A stretch of 50,097 nucleotides of DNA from Planctomycetia bacterium. Lineage in GTDB: Bacteria; Planctomycetota; UBA1135; GCA-002686595. The DNA is taken from NCBI GenBank assembly GCA_005799545.1, contig SYGM01000129.1:1-50097 (forward strand), in the 5' to 3' direction. The notes below the pieces were generated by a model. The model made no database searches and was not told the DNA's origin. It saw only the letters and a list, made by a program, of their open reading frames with translations. Within the stretch, counting starts at the first letter, position 1. Each line of letters starts with the position of its first letter. The translations under genes were made by a program, and so were the position numbers. Positions 17,172 to 25,214 of this stretch are shown here, piece after piece.

Positions 17172-18095
17172 GTGCTGACCCAACCCGGCATCCCCAATCC
17201 CTACGCGCTCTCGACGAGCTGCTTCGGCGCGCGCCTGAAGACCATCGAGGATCAGGCCTTCGCTGCCGTGGCGATGGGCTTTCGTCGCGTTGAACTGGGG
17301 ATCCTCGAAGCACCGGTGAAGCTCAACGGCTTCGAAGACAGCCACCGCGAGACCGGCGTCACCGTCTCCGCGATCGTTCTGGGTTGTCTGGATCCGCGCA
17401 CGGCGCACATGTCCGGCACGATGCTCGGCAGCCTCGTCGAGGACAACCGCGAGATGGCGATCAACTCGCTGCGCCGCCACATCAAGCTGGCGCAGAGATT
17501 CAGCTGCCCGACCGTGATCGTGCGCGGCTGCGAAGTGGAAGACAAGCACCTGCGCGAGGAGGCGGAGAAGCTCACCGCGCGCTTCCTGCGGGGTGACCGC
17601 AGTGACGAGTTCAAGGAGGCTGCGCGCGAGCTCGTGGCCCGTGTCCACAAGAAGAGCCAGCGCCAGATCGACCACCTGTGCCGCTCGCTGTTCACGCTGT
17701 TGACGGAACTGCCGCAGACGCGCATCGCGATCGAGCCCGGCAACAGCTTCCTCGACCTGCTCAATTTCGAGGCCGTCGAGTGGGTGCTCTCCGATCTGGG
17801 CAAGCACGGCCTTGGCTACTGGCACGACACCGGGCGCATTCACCTGCGCGAGAAGGCCGGTCTGCCTACCCAAGGGCAGTGGCTCGACCGCTATGCCTCG
17901 CGCATGATCGGCGTGCACCTGCAGGATGCGGCCGAAAGCACCGCCGAAATGCCTCCGGGGGCCGGCGAAGTCGACTTCAAGCTCGTTCACGACTTCATGG
18001 GCAGCAACACCGAGCGCGTGCTCGAGATCAACCCCCGCCACGGCCGGGCCGAGATCCTCGCCGCCGTGCAGTTCCTGCTCGCGCGCGGCTTCTAG
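17172..18095 (+). CDS. Xylose-isomerase-like TIM-barrel protein (sugar isomerase / AP endonuclease 2 superfamily)
   Basis: A 307-residue protein starting at GTG. Putative metal ligands are in strand-end motifs: IEPGNSF (Glu), YWHDTGRIH (His/Asp), GVHLQDA (His/Asp) and LEINPRHG (Glu), the pattern of divalent-metal sugar isomerases and epimerases related to endonuclease IV. FRRVELGILEAPV near the N-terminus matches the first barrel strands. The substrate cannot be told from sequence. The ThiD-like gene begins 38 bases downstream on the same strand. Confidence 0.8.
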   Translation: MLTQPGIPNPYALSTSCFGARLKTIEDQAFAAVAMGFRRVELGILEAPVKLNGFEDSHRETGVTVSAIVLGCLDPRTAHMSGTMLGSLVEDNREMAINSLRRHIKLAQRFSCPTVIVRGCEVEDKHLREEAEKLTARFLRGDRSDEFKEAARELVARVHKKSQRQIDHLCRSLFTLLTELPQTRIAIEPGNSFLDLLNFEAVEWVLSDLGKHGLGYWHDTGRIHLREKAGLPTQGQWLDRYASRMIGVHLQDAAESTAEMPPGAGEVDFKLVHDFMGSNTERVLEINPRHGRAEILAAVQFLLARGF

Positions 18096-18119
18096 GAGCG
18101 GTACAGCTCCTGCCTTTCG

Positions 18120-18125
18120 TAGCAT
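18120..18125 (+). promoter_or_regulatory. -10-like element before the ThiD-like gene
   Basis: TAGCAT (18120-18125, preceded by CG) ends 8 bases before the ATG at 18134. If used, the transcript would start at or within a few bases of the start codon. No good -35 is present. Confidence 0.3.
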
Positions 18126-18133
18126 GGGCGGCC

Positions 18134-18928
18134 ATGGGCACCGCTCCCCTGATCCTCGTCGTCGCCGGACATGATTCCAGCGGTGGCGCAGGTCTCGACG
18201 CGGACCGCGCGGCCATCGAACAGGCCGGCTGCGCCATCCTCCCGGTGGCGACGGCCCTCACCGATCAGGACGCGCGTGAATTCCGCTCGCTGGGAGCCCG
18301 GCGCGTCGAGGACTGGTGGAACGAGGCACAGGCGGCGCTGGGCAACCGGCCGGCCGCGATCAAGTTCGGCTTGCTGCCGGGGCGTGCGCACCTGCGCGCT
18401 GCCGCCGAGCTGGTGGCGCTGGCCCGCGCACAACTGGGCAGCGCGCTGCCGGTCGTGCTCGATCCTGTGCTCGGCAGCTCGACCGGCGGTCGCTTTGTGG
18501 ATGATGAGGGCGTGCAGGAGTACCGTGCGGCGCTGTTGCCGCTGCGGCTTTTCTGGACGCCCAACCTGCCCGAGGCGGCGGAGCTGATGGGGGGCTCGCT
18601 GGCCGCGCTGGAGAGCGAGCTGGAGGCACGCTGGCGCTGGGCTCAAGGGTGGATGGAAGAGGGCGCTGAAGGGCTGGTGCTCAAGGGGGGACACGGGCGG
18701 GAGGACCCGGTCATGGATCTGGTTCTCAGCCGGGAGGAGGGGCTGGCTTGGAATTCGCATCCGCGCGTGCCCGGTGCCAAGCTGCGCGGCTCGGGCTGCC
18801 GCTACGCCTCCAGGCTGGCTTCGGCCCTGGCCTTGAGGCAGGAGCCGATGGGGGGGCTTCACGTGGCCGCCGCCCATGCTTCCCGATATCTGTCGGAAGC
18901 GATTTCCCGATCGACAGCTCTGCGCTGA
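18134..18928 (+). CDS. thiD: Hydroxymethylpyrimidine / phosphomethylpyrimidine kinase (ThiD-like)
   Basis: A 264-residue ribokinase-family enzyme. GHDSSGGAG (about residues 13-21) is the pyrimidine-binding start of ThiD. DPVLGSSTGGRF, TPNLPEAAEL, VLKGGHG and GSGCRYASRLASALA (the GTGC-type anion hole and catalytic Cys region) follow in the normal order. ThiD phosphorylates HMP and HMP-P for thiamine synthesis. No other thi gene or TPP riboswitch is seen, so salvage or pyridoxal kinase activity is possible. The family is secure; the exact substrate less so. Confidence 0.8.
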   Translation: MGTAPLILVVAGHDSSGGAGLDADRAAIEQAGCAILPVATALTDQDAREFRSLGARRVEDWWNEAQAALGNRPAAIKFGLLPGRAHLRAAAELVALARAQLGSALPVVLDPVLGSSTGGRFVDDEGVQEYRAALLPLRLFWTPNLPEAAELMGGSLAALESELEARWRWAQGWMEEGAEGLVLKGGHGREDPVMDLVLSREEGLAWNSHPRVPGAKLRGSGCRYASRLASALALRQEPMGGLHVAAAHASRYLSEAISRSTALR

Positions 18929-18945
18929 AAGAGCGGCCGGGGGAC

Positions 18946-18973
18946 TTGCCTTTCCCCGTGGGGACGCTATCCT
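18946..18973 (+). promoter_or_regulatory. Putative tRNA-Gly promoter
   Basis: TTGCCT (18946-18951), a 16-base spacer and TATCCT (18968-18973, in the context GCTATCCT) lie 16 bases before the tRNA. Because the tRNA end is fixed, this is good evidence for the -10 type used by this organism. Confidence 0.5.
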
Positions 18974-18989
18974 TCCTCGCCCAACCAAC

Positions 18990-19064
18990 GCGGCTGTAGC
19001 TCAGTGGTAGAGCGTCACCTTGCCAAGGTGAATGTCGAGGGTTCAAGTCCCTTCAGCCGCTCCA
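18990..19064 (+). tRNA. tRNA-Gly (anticodon GCC)
   Basis: The sequence folds as a cloverleaf: acceptor GCGGCTG/CAGCCGC, D-arm containing AGCTCAGTGGTAGAGC, anticodon stem TCACC/GGTGA with loop TTGCCAA (anticodon GCC at 19022-19024), and T-arm GAGGGTTCAAGTCCCTTC. The discriminator is T, and the CCA end is encoded (19062-19064). Confidence 0.97.
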
Positions 19065-19071
19065 AATACAC

Positions 19072-19100
19072 GCAAGGTGCCCTCTGGCGCCTTGCTTCGT
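19072..19100 (+). terminator. Hairpin terminator after tRNA-Gly
   Basis: Arms GCAAGGTGCC (19072-19081) and GGCGCCTTGC (19086-19095) form a 10-bp stem with one G-U pair and a 4-base loop, followed by TTCGTTT. It starts 7 bases after the CCA end. The T-run is imperfect. Confidence 0.6.
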
Positions 19101-19149
19101 TTGCCGGCTTCGTTTGCCGGGCCAGTTCTTGATGTCTGCCGGGGCAGGA

Positions 19150-19623
19150 CTACTGACAGCCGCAGTTGAGTTGCAGCGTGGCGGTCCAATTCCAGCTGGC
19201 GGGGTCCATGTCGCAGGGACCGATGCGAGCCTGGAACTGCGAGTAGCCCGGTGAGCCGTCGTTGTCGCAATTCTGGATCAGGCGGCCATTGCGAGCGTAC
19301 GAGCTGCGTGGAGCGGACCAGTTTCCATCCGCCGCCTGCACGGAAGCGCAGCAACCGGAAGCGCCTCCATAGTAGGAGAAGAAGAACGACTGTTCGCAGG
19401 GCGTGCAGGTGACGCAGTCCCCATCGTGCGTTCCATTCTCGGGCGGAATGGCTGCCAGATACCACGTCCCGCACGGAGCGCTGGGACTGGTCTGGCTGAA
19501 GGTGTTCGATGCGGGGCAGATTTCAGGGCAGGTCTCGACGATCTCATCGACGTAGGTGAGACCATCGGAAGGCTGCTGTGCGAGTGGAAGCAGAGCGAGA
19601 CAAAGGATCGGGATGGAATTCAT
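19150..19623 (-). CDS. Small cysteine-rich secreted protein
   Basis: A 157-residue protein I cannot assign to a family. Residues 1-16 (MNSIPILCLALLPLAQ) look like a short signal peptide. The mature part holds twelve cysteines, including CPEIC, CVTCTPC, GCC and CGC, suggesting several disulfides outside the cytoplasm. Aromatic stretches (FFFSYYGG, WNWTATLQLNCGC) suggest a beta-rich fold. A -10-like TACAAA (19633-19638 on this strand) ends 9 bases or fewer before the ATG. It is separated from the next upstream gene by a terminator. Confidence 0.65.
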   Translation of the reverse strand: MNSIPILCLALLPLAQQPSDGLTYVDEIVETCPEICPASNTFSQTSPSAPCGTWYLAAIPPENGTHDGDCVTCTPCEQSFFFSYYGGASGCCASVQAADGNWSAPRSSYARNGRLIQNCDNDGSPGYSQFQARIGPCDMDPASWNWTATLQLNCGCQ

Positions 19624-19689
19624 GTGAGCTTTTGTAGTTGTTGTGTTGGGGAAATCGAAATCAAGTATTCAGCGAAGACATGTAGTGGT

Positions 19690-19713
19690 AAAACCGGCAA
19701 AGGACCGGTTTTT
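19690..19713 (-). terminator. Intrinsic terminator of the membrane-anchored gene at 19736-20374
   Basis: A perfect 8-bp inverted repeat AAAACCGG (19690-19697) / CCGGTTTT (19705-19712) with a 7-base loop gives a stem followed by T residues on the minus strand. It lies between two minus-strand genes and would separate their transcription. Confidence 0.6.
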
Positions 19714-19735
19714 CCTGTTTGATCGGAGGTTGGCC

Positions 19736-20374
19736 CTAGTTGCCGAGCGCCTGTGCTGCCCGCATTTCGATGGCCTGAACCGTCTCTTCGCTAAGGGTGG
19801 GCATGGGGGCATGCGTCGTGCCCTTCGCCATCTCCTTGTGCCAAGCCTGCTTTTCCTTCTCTTTCGCAAGGAATGCGTCGTACTCGGGGAATTCTCCTTT
19901 TTGGATCGTGTACTGTCGGCCATTGGCCATCAGCACCATGCCGTCATCCCCCGGCGGAAACGGGGATGAGCCGTCCGCGCGGAGAAGCTGATAGCGACCC
20001 TGTCGGTCGAGAATCGTTGCGATACTCTGGAAGAGCAAGGTTGAGATCACGGCCTGCTTTTCGTCCGGGTCTCGAATGTCCTGGCGGACTTTTGTCAGCA
20101 GCTCGGTGATCAGGGCCTCATTGGACTGAGACCGCGCGGTCGGTGCGGGGGTGGACGGTGCGGGGGCTGGTTCAGGTATCTGTTCCACCTCCGGCTGCCG
20201 AACGGCCGGATCGACCACGAGTTCGGTGCTCGGAGTGGATCGGGGTGTGGACGGTGCGTCAGGGCGTCGTTCGGGAGCACCTTGAGCGTCCGGAGCGGGC
20301 GCGCCCCACCAAAGGGCTGCGACGATTGCGATGCATGCAATGACAATGAGCGAGATGAGATTGCGAGGGTTCAC
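19736..20374 (-). CDS. Membrane-anchored protein with proline-rich linker, unknown function
   Basis: Taken from the GTG at 20374, the protein has 212 residues. A single N-terminal membrane helix (NLISLIVIACIAIVAALWW, about 4-22) is followed by a Pro/Ser/Thr-rich stalk (about 25-85). A C-terminal domain (about 90-212) contains LITELLTKVRQDIRDPDEK, LDRQGRYQLLRADG, MVLMANGRQYTIQKGEFPEY and a charged Lys/Glu helix. No family recognised. A GTG at 20461 would add 29 residues but places a basic, non-membrane segment first. Likely faces the periplasm. Confidence 0.6.
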   Translation of the reverse strand: MNPRNLISLIVIACIAIVAALWWGAPAPDAQGAPERRPDAPSTPRSTPSTELVVDPAVRQPEVEQIPEPAPAPSTPAPTARSQSNEALITELLTKVRQDIRDPDEKQAVISTLLFQSIATILDRQGRYQLLRADGSSPFPPGDDGMVLMANGRQYTIQKGEFPEYDAFLAKEKEKQAWHKEMAKGTTHAPMPTLSEETVQAIEMRAAQALGN

Positions 20375-20637
20375 GGAGCGGAAGGTTGAACGGCAAAGGG
20401 AAGCCCGGCGGGAACCGGAATCGGGCAGGAAGGGCCCAGACGCAAGAAAGCCAAGCTTCACGCCCCTGATCAGTCAACTCGCTCCCGAAAGCCGCCCCGT
20501 TACGCTTGGATTCGGCGCGCCAAAGTGGTATTCCCGCCCCATGCAGGCCGCAGGGGACGGCGGAGCGGGGAGGCAGACTCTCCCCGCAGGTAGTCCGTTT
20601 CCTGAGGCTCTCGAGGGGACGATTCAGACACACATCG

Positions 20638-23370
20638 ATGGGACGCAAGGCCAAGGCAGCCGAACCGGAGCGGGGACATCCGGTCGCACGCTTCTTCAGC
20701 GGCTTGAGAAGCTTCTTCTTCGGACGCGAAGTGGACGAGAAAACGGGTGAACGCCTGCGCGAGATCAAGGGTCTCGTGCTGGTGGGCTTCGCCCTGTTCG
20801 TATTCCTCGCGCTGGTCAGCTTCTATGCGCCGTTCGAGGATCCGGCTGCGCAGGGTTCCAACTGGGGCGGGCAGGTCGGTTTCTATCTCGCCAACGGCCT
20901 GCACCGCATGCTGGGACTCGCCTCGCTGCTGCTGGCCCTGCTGGCAATCATCTGGGGTGCCGTGCTCGTCGCGGGACGCAAGATCCCGCTGGTGAGCCTG
21001 CGCTGCATCGGCGGCATGGCCTTCGTGTTTTCGACTGCCTATCTGCTGCACTTCATGTTCGGACCGGAAGTGCACGCGGCCGGCAGTGCTCCGCTGAGCA
21101 ATGTGGGCTCGCGCCTGCCGTACGGGCCCGGTGGCTGGCTGGCGATGGAATCGACACCCTTCTTCATCAGCAAGTTCGGCGGCGTCGGTTTCTTCCTGAT
21201 GCTGATCGTGCTCGCGGTGGTCTCGTTCCTGCTCGCGACCGAGATGGGCTTCTATCCTTCGGTGCAGGGCTTCCAGGAATGGCTCAAGAAGCGGCGCGAG
21301 GAGCGCGGTGAGGGTCTGCTCGCGGCAGTAGGCGGACACCTGAGGACCGTAGGCTCCGGCGCATGGAACTTCGTGCGCGGTGCCAACCTGTCCGAAGGCC
21401 TCAAGCCTGCTGCCCAGGCGGCCGGCGGCGGCACCGCGGTGCTGGAGGAAGAGGAGGAGGCTCCCCGTCAGGCCGTGAAGCGCACCAACCGCAAGGCCAA
21501 GCCGGAGGAAGACGAAGACGAGGCAGAGGAAGAGGAGCTCGAAGAGGACACGGACTCGCTCGCGGAGCTCGACGAGGACGAAGAGGAAGCCGACGAGGAC
21601 GAAGAAGAGAAGGATCTGGGGCTTGGCGACAACGACGATCCCAAGCAGCCCAAGAAGGGCGTCTACGACGAAGACGAGCTCGATGACGACTACGAGCAGG
21701 AGATGAGCGACGAGGAGTTCGAGCCGCTTCCCGAGGAGGAGGAAGAGGAAGAACCCAAGGTCGTGCCGATCGCGCCCGCTGCCGAGGCCAAGAAGCCGAT
21801 CCAGCCCAAGTTGCCGCAGGGTCCGCGCTTTGACACGCCGACGCCGCCCGCCGGTCCCTGGAAGCTCCCGCCGCTCGATCTTCTGATCAAGCCCGAGGGC
21901 GGCGGCCAGACGGATGCTGGCTTCGTGCAGGAGTGCGCCACCAAGCTGGAGAACGCGCTCAAGAGCTTCCGCGTCGAGGCCAATGTCGTCGGCGCGCAGA
22001 TCGGCCCGGCGGTGACCATGTTCGAACTGAGCGTTGCGCAGGGCACGCGCATGAACCGCGTCACGCAGCTCTCGAGCGAGATCGCAGCCGCATTGCGCGC
22101 GCAGAGCGTGCGCATCATCGCTCCGATCCCGGGGCGTGACACGATCGGCATCGAGGTGCCCAACTCCAAGCGTCGCGTGGTGCGCATCCGCGAGCTTGTG
22201 ACGCAGGCGGCCTACGATCCCAAGCAGTTCTCGCTGCCGCTGTTCATCGGGATGGACGCCGAAGGCGGACCGGTGGTCGGCGATCTGGCGCGCATGCCGC
22301 ACCTCCTGATCGCCGGCACCACCGGTTCCGGCAAGTCGGTGTGCATCAACACGATCCTCGCGAGCCTGCTGATGACGCGCTCGCCCGAGGAAGTGAAGAT
22401 GATCCTGGTCGACCCCAAGATGGTCGAATTGCAGACATTCGCCAGCGTACCGCACCTGATGTGCCCGGTGGTGACCGATGCGCGTCAGGCGACGCAGGTG
22501 CTGCTGTGGGCCGTCGAGAAGATGGAGGGCCGCTACGAGCTCTTCAAGGACGCCGGCGTCAAGAACATCAAGGGCTACAACGCCCTCGGAGAAGCGGAGC
22601 TGCGCCAGCGTCTGGGCCAGCACTTCGACGAGGCGCGCACGCCGCGTCAGGTGCCCTACATCGTCGTCGTGATCGACGAGATGGCCGATCTGATGATGAC
22701 CTCCAAGAAGGAGGCCGAGCAGGCCATCACGCGTCTGGCGCAGAAGTCGCGCGCGGTCGGCATCCACGTGATCGTCGCCACGCAGCGTCCGTCGACGGAT
22801 GTCATCACCGGCGTGCTCAAGGGCAACCTGCCGACGCGCATCGCCTTCCAGGTGGCGAGCAAGATCGACAGCCGCGTGATCCTCGACGATTCCGGCGCCG
22901 ACAAGCTGCTGGGCAACGGCGACATGCTGTTCATGCCGCCGGGCGGCTCGAAGCTCAAGCGCGTGCAGGGTGCGCTGGTGGAGGATTCCGAGCTCTCCAA
23001 GCTCGTGGACTTCGTGGCCAAGGACTCCGCGCAGAGCTTCAGCCAGGAACTGGTCCAGGTCGCAACCGGCGCCAAGCAGGCGGGCGGCGAGATGTCGGGC
23101 TCGATGCCCGACGAAGACGAGCTGTTCGATGACGCCGTGCGCGTGATTCTCAAGACCAAGCGCGGCTCGGCGAGCCTGCTGCAGCGCGCGCTGGGCATCG
23201 GCTACACGCGCGCCTCACGACTGATTGACATCATGACCGAACACGGCATTGTCGGCCCGCACAAGGGCAGCAAGTCGCGCGAGATCCTGATGACGCTGGA
23301 GGACTGGGAAAAGGCCTACGGCGTGAAGGAAATCCACGCGCCCAACGAGGACAACACCAACGATGACTAA
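20638..23370 (+). CDS. ftsK: DNA translocase FtsK
   Basis: A 910-residue translocase that pumps DNA through the closing septum. Four N-terminal membrane helices (about 45-64, 90-112, 121-141, 181-201) precede a strongly acidic linker (about 270-378). The motor follows: Walker A GTTGSGKSV at about 560, Walker B VVVIDEMADLM, and ATQRPSTDVITG. A C-terminal gamma winged helix (about 824-895: LLQRALGIGYTRASRLIDIM) should read KOPS-like sequences and contact XerCD. Start MGRKAK (ATG 20638) is chosen because upstream codons lack family similarity. It overlaps the next gene by 8 bases. Confidence 0.95.
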   Translation: MGRKAKAAEPERGHPVARFFSGLRSFFFGREVDEKTGERLREIKGLVLVGFALFVFLALVSFYAPFEDPAAQGSNWGGQVGFYLANGLHRMLGLASLLLALLAIIWGAVLVAGRKIPLVSLRCIGGMAFVFSTAYLLHFMFGPEVHAAGSAPLSNVGSRLPYGPGGWLAMESTPFFISKFGGVGFFLMLIVLAVVSFLLATEMGFYPSVQGFQEWLKKRREERGEGLLAAVGGHLRTVGSGAWNFVRGANLSEGLKPAAQAAGGGTAVLEEEEEAPRQAVKRTNRKAKPEEDEDEAEEEELEEDTDSLAELDEDEEEADEDEEEKDLGLGDNDDPKQPKKGVYDEDELDDDYEQEMSDEEFEPLPEEEEEEEPKVVPIAPAAEAKKPIQPKLPQGPRFDTPTPPAGPWKLPPLDLLIKPEGGGQTDAGFVQECATKLENALKSFRVEANVVGAQIGPAVTMFELSVAQGTRMNRVTQLSSEIAAALRAQSVRIIAPIPGRDTIGIEVPNSKRRVVRIRELVTQAAYDPKQFSLPLFIGMDAEGGPVVGDLARMPHLLIAGTTGSGKSVCINTILASLLMTRSPEEVKMILVDPKMVELQTFASVPHLMCPVVTDARQATQVLLWAVEKMEGRYELFKDAGVKNIKGYNALGEAELRQRLGQHFDEARTPRQVPYIVVVIDEMADLMMTSKKEAEQAITRLAQKSRAVGIHVIVATQRPSTDVITGVLKGNLPTRIAFQVASKIDSRVILDDSGADKLLGNGDMLFMPPGGSKLKRVQGALVEDSELSKLVDFVAKDSAQSFSQELVQVATGAKQAGGEMSGSMPDEDELFDDAVRVILKTKRGSASLLQRALGIGYTRASRLIDIMTEHGIVGPHKGSKSREILMTLEDWEKAYGVKEIHAPNEDNTNDD

Positions 23371-25141
23371 GCGCCCCTTTGACCCCCGTCGCGACGGCGG
23401 AGCACTGCTCCTGTTCGTTGCGGGAACCCTTGTTTCCGTGCTGATGGTGCTGGTGCTGACCAGCGAAGGACCTCTGTCGGCGTACACGGGAACTGCGGCC
23501 ATCGCCGAGCCGCTCGTCAACTCCTTTGGCGCCTGGCCAACGCTGCTGTTCGCCGCCGGGCTCACGTTCCTCGGCGCGCGCACGTTCGTCAGCGTAGGTA
23601 CGGCGCACGTGCTGCGTCACATGCTCGGCCTCGCCGGGGTGCTGATCGGCAGCGCTGCGGTGCTCGGCGCGTTCGCTGAGCGCGCCGGCGGTGTGCTCGG
23701 CGCGCTGGTGGGCGGTCAGCTCGCCGGCTTGACTCACCCGATGGTGGGTGCGCTGGCCGGTGTGGCGGTGGGCGTCGGCGTCGGCTGGTACGTCTGGCTG
23801 CGCCCCGACACGGGCATCGATGCGCCGGAGGAAGTGCGCCAGTCGCTCGGCGAGCAGGCCGCCGCGGACAAGGGCGTCACGAGCGAAGAAGCGGCGGGGC
23901 TGGTGCCCGAAGAGCTCGAGGTTGCGCTCGAGGCGGGGCGGCGCGCCATGGCCGAGCGTCCGGTCGCGATCAACTCGCCGTATCCCGAGGATGTGCGCCT
24001 GCGCGGCGAAATCCCCGCGGGCGCCAAGCCGCTGCAGGTCAGCGTGCGTGCGGCTCCGGTTGCGGAGACCGTGACGCAACCCGCACCGCAGCCGGTGCTG
24101 CCTCAAGGCGTCAAGCCGCTGTTCCCGGACGAGCCGGAAGAGCGGATCGAGGTGACTGAGCTTGAGGTGGAGGAGTCGGTGGGCGAGCCGGTCCCGCTGC
24201 CGGCACAGCCCTCGTGGGAGACCACCGGACTGAATGCGGAGGACGAGCCCGTGGATGCCTACGGCACGCCGCTCTCGGTGATCAAGACGGTACGCCCCGA
24301 AGGACAGGCTCCTGCCGTGGTCGAACCCGTGACGGAACCGCCGGTAAAGGCGGCCTGGGAATCCGAGGAGACGACGCAGGCGGAGGCGCTGCTGGCGGAA
24401 TTCGACCAGCTCGAAGAAGAGGTGCTCGAACTGGAGGCCGCAGTGGATGCGGCCGCCACGGAGGAGTCCGAAGAGGAGCTGGAAGACGCACTCGAAGACG
24501 AGCCCGAGTTCGATGAGGTCTACGAGGAGCAGGCCGAGGCTGTCGAGGCCGAGGAAGAAGCGGAAGAGACGGAGGAGGTCGAAGAGACCGTGCAAGTCTC
24601 CGTGGAGGCCTCCGCCGGACCGCAGGCGGAGCCGGAAGCCGAGCCTCAGCCCGAGGTCACGCCGCAGCCGGCCGCAGCGCGCGCTCCGATCGCGCAGACC
24701 ACGATCTTCGACTTTGCCCCTGCTGAAGAGAGCGTCGAGCTATTCCCGGCCGAAACGGATTCGGCGGAACAGGACACCGAAGAAGAGCCCGCCATCGCCG
24801 TACGGGCGGCCGCGCCCGAGGTCGAGACCGAGCCTGAGCCTGAACCTGAACCTGAGGTGGTGCTTCAGCCGCAAGCGGTCTCCGAGCAGCGTGCTCACAA
24901 GGCCCCGGCCATCGACCCTCAGCGCGCGCAGTTGCTGCGGGAGATCGGCTGCCTGTTCGTCGACAACGGTCGCGTGGCGGTCTCCATGCTGCAGCGCAAG
25001 TACTCGATGGAGTTCGACGATGCCTGCAAGGTGCTCGACGAGTTGCAGGACCTCGGTCTGATCGGTCCCTATCTCGGCGGACAGCGTCGGGACATTCTCC
25101 TGTCCCGCGAACAGTGGCTGGAAAAGGTCGGAGCCGACTAG
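23363..25141 (+). CDS. FtsK-like membrane protein lacking the motor domain, with FtsK-gamma winged helix
   Basis: A 592-residue protein beginning inside the end of ftsK. It has four or more N-terminal membrane helices (about 12-33, 57-73, 85-104, 110-146) and a 360-residue acidic, Pro/Ala/Glu-rich linker. The C-terminal domain (about 516-592: MLQRKYSMEFDDACKVLDEL, then LGLIGPYLGG and RDILLSREQWLEKVG) aligns by eye with the gamma domain of the adjacent FtsK (LLQRALGIGYTRASRLIDIM, then HGIVGPHKGS and REILMTLEDWEKAYG). No Walker A, Walker B or RecA fold is present. It thus copies both ends of FtsK without the pump. I infer a septal or XerCD-linked partner or regulator. Confidence 0.85.
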   Translation: MTKRPFDPRRDGGALLLFVAGTLVSVLMVLVLTSEGPLSAYTGTAAIAEPLVNSFGAWPTLLFAAGLTFLGARTFVSVGTAHVLRHMLGLAGVLIGSAAVLGAFAERAGGVLGALVGGQLAGLTHPMVGALAGVAVGVGVGWYVWLRPDTGIDAPEEVRQSLGEQAAADKGVTSEEAAGLVPEELEVALEAGRRAMAERPVAINSPYPEDVRLRGEIPAGAKPLQVSVRAAPVAETVTQPAPQPVLPQGVKPLFPDEPEERIEVTELEVEESVGEPVPLPAQPSWETTGLNAEDEPVDAYGTPLSVIKTVRPEGQAPAVVEPVTEPPVKAAWESEETTQAEALLAEFDQLEEEVLELEAAVDAAATEESEEELEDALEDEPEFDEVYEEQAEAVEAEEEAEETEEVEETVQVSVEASAGPQAEPEAEPQPEVTPQPAAARAPIAQTTIFDFAPAEESVELFPAETDSAEQDTEEEPAIAVRAAAPEVETEPEPEPEPEVVLQPQAVSEQRAHKAPAIDPQRAQLLREIGCLFVDNGRVAVSMLQRKYSMEFDDACKVLDELQDLGLIGPYLGGQRRDILLSREQWLEKVGAD

Positions 25142-25170
25142 GCCGGCACCTTCAGCCCCGGAAATGAACC

Positions 25171-25196
25171 CAAGGGACCACGCGAGCGGTCCCTTG
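25171..25196 (+). terminator. Inverted repeat after the FtsK-like pair
   Basis: CAAGGGACC (25171-25179) and GGTCCCTTG (25188-25196) form a perfect 9-bp stem with an 8-base loop, 30 bases after the stop codon. No T-run follows, so it may act as a weak terminator or RNA stabiliser. The -10-like element for rimO lies 4 bases beyond. Confidence 0.45.
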
Positions 25197-25199
25197 CGC

Positions 25200-25205
25200 T
25201 AGGAT
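25200..25205 (+). promoter_or_regulatory. -10-like element before rimO
   Basis: TAGGAT (context GCTAGGAT) ends 9 bases before the rimO GTG, so any transcript from it would be leaderless or nearly so. No -35 match is seen at 16-18 bases. Confidence 0.35.
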
Positions 25206-25214
25206 TCCCGCCCC

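Noticed and set aside
18096-18133. A TPP riboswitch before the ThiD-like gene.
   Set aside because: Only 38 bases separate it from the upstream gene, too short for a TPP aptamer, and no CUGAGA-type core is seen.
18990-19149. A mobile-element attachment site at the tRNA-Gly 3' end.
   Set aside because: No integrase gene and no second copy of the tRNA 3' end were found in the window; the downstream inverted repeat is better explained as a terminator.
21446-21770. Glu/Asp-rich stretch of ftsK considered as a possible sequencing or frame artefact.
   Set aside because: The frame stays open into the motor domain, and long acidic linkers are normal for FtsK.
20500-22767. A 755-codon open frame on the minus strand opposite ftsK, rich in His, Arg, Leu and Asp.
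   Set aside because: It lies wholly opposite the confident FtsK frame, has no family motif, and its composition is that expected from the antisense of GC-rich Glu/Ala/Lys codons.
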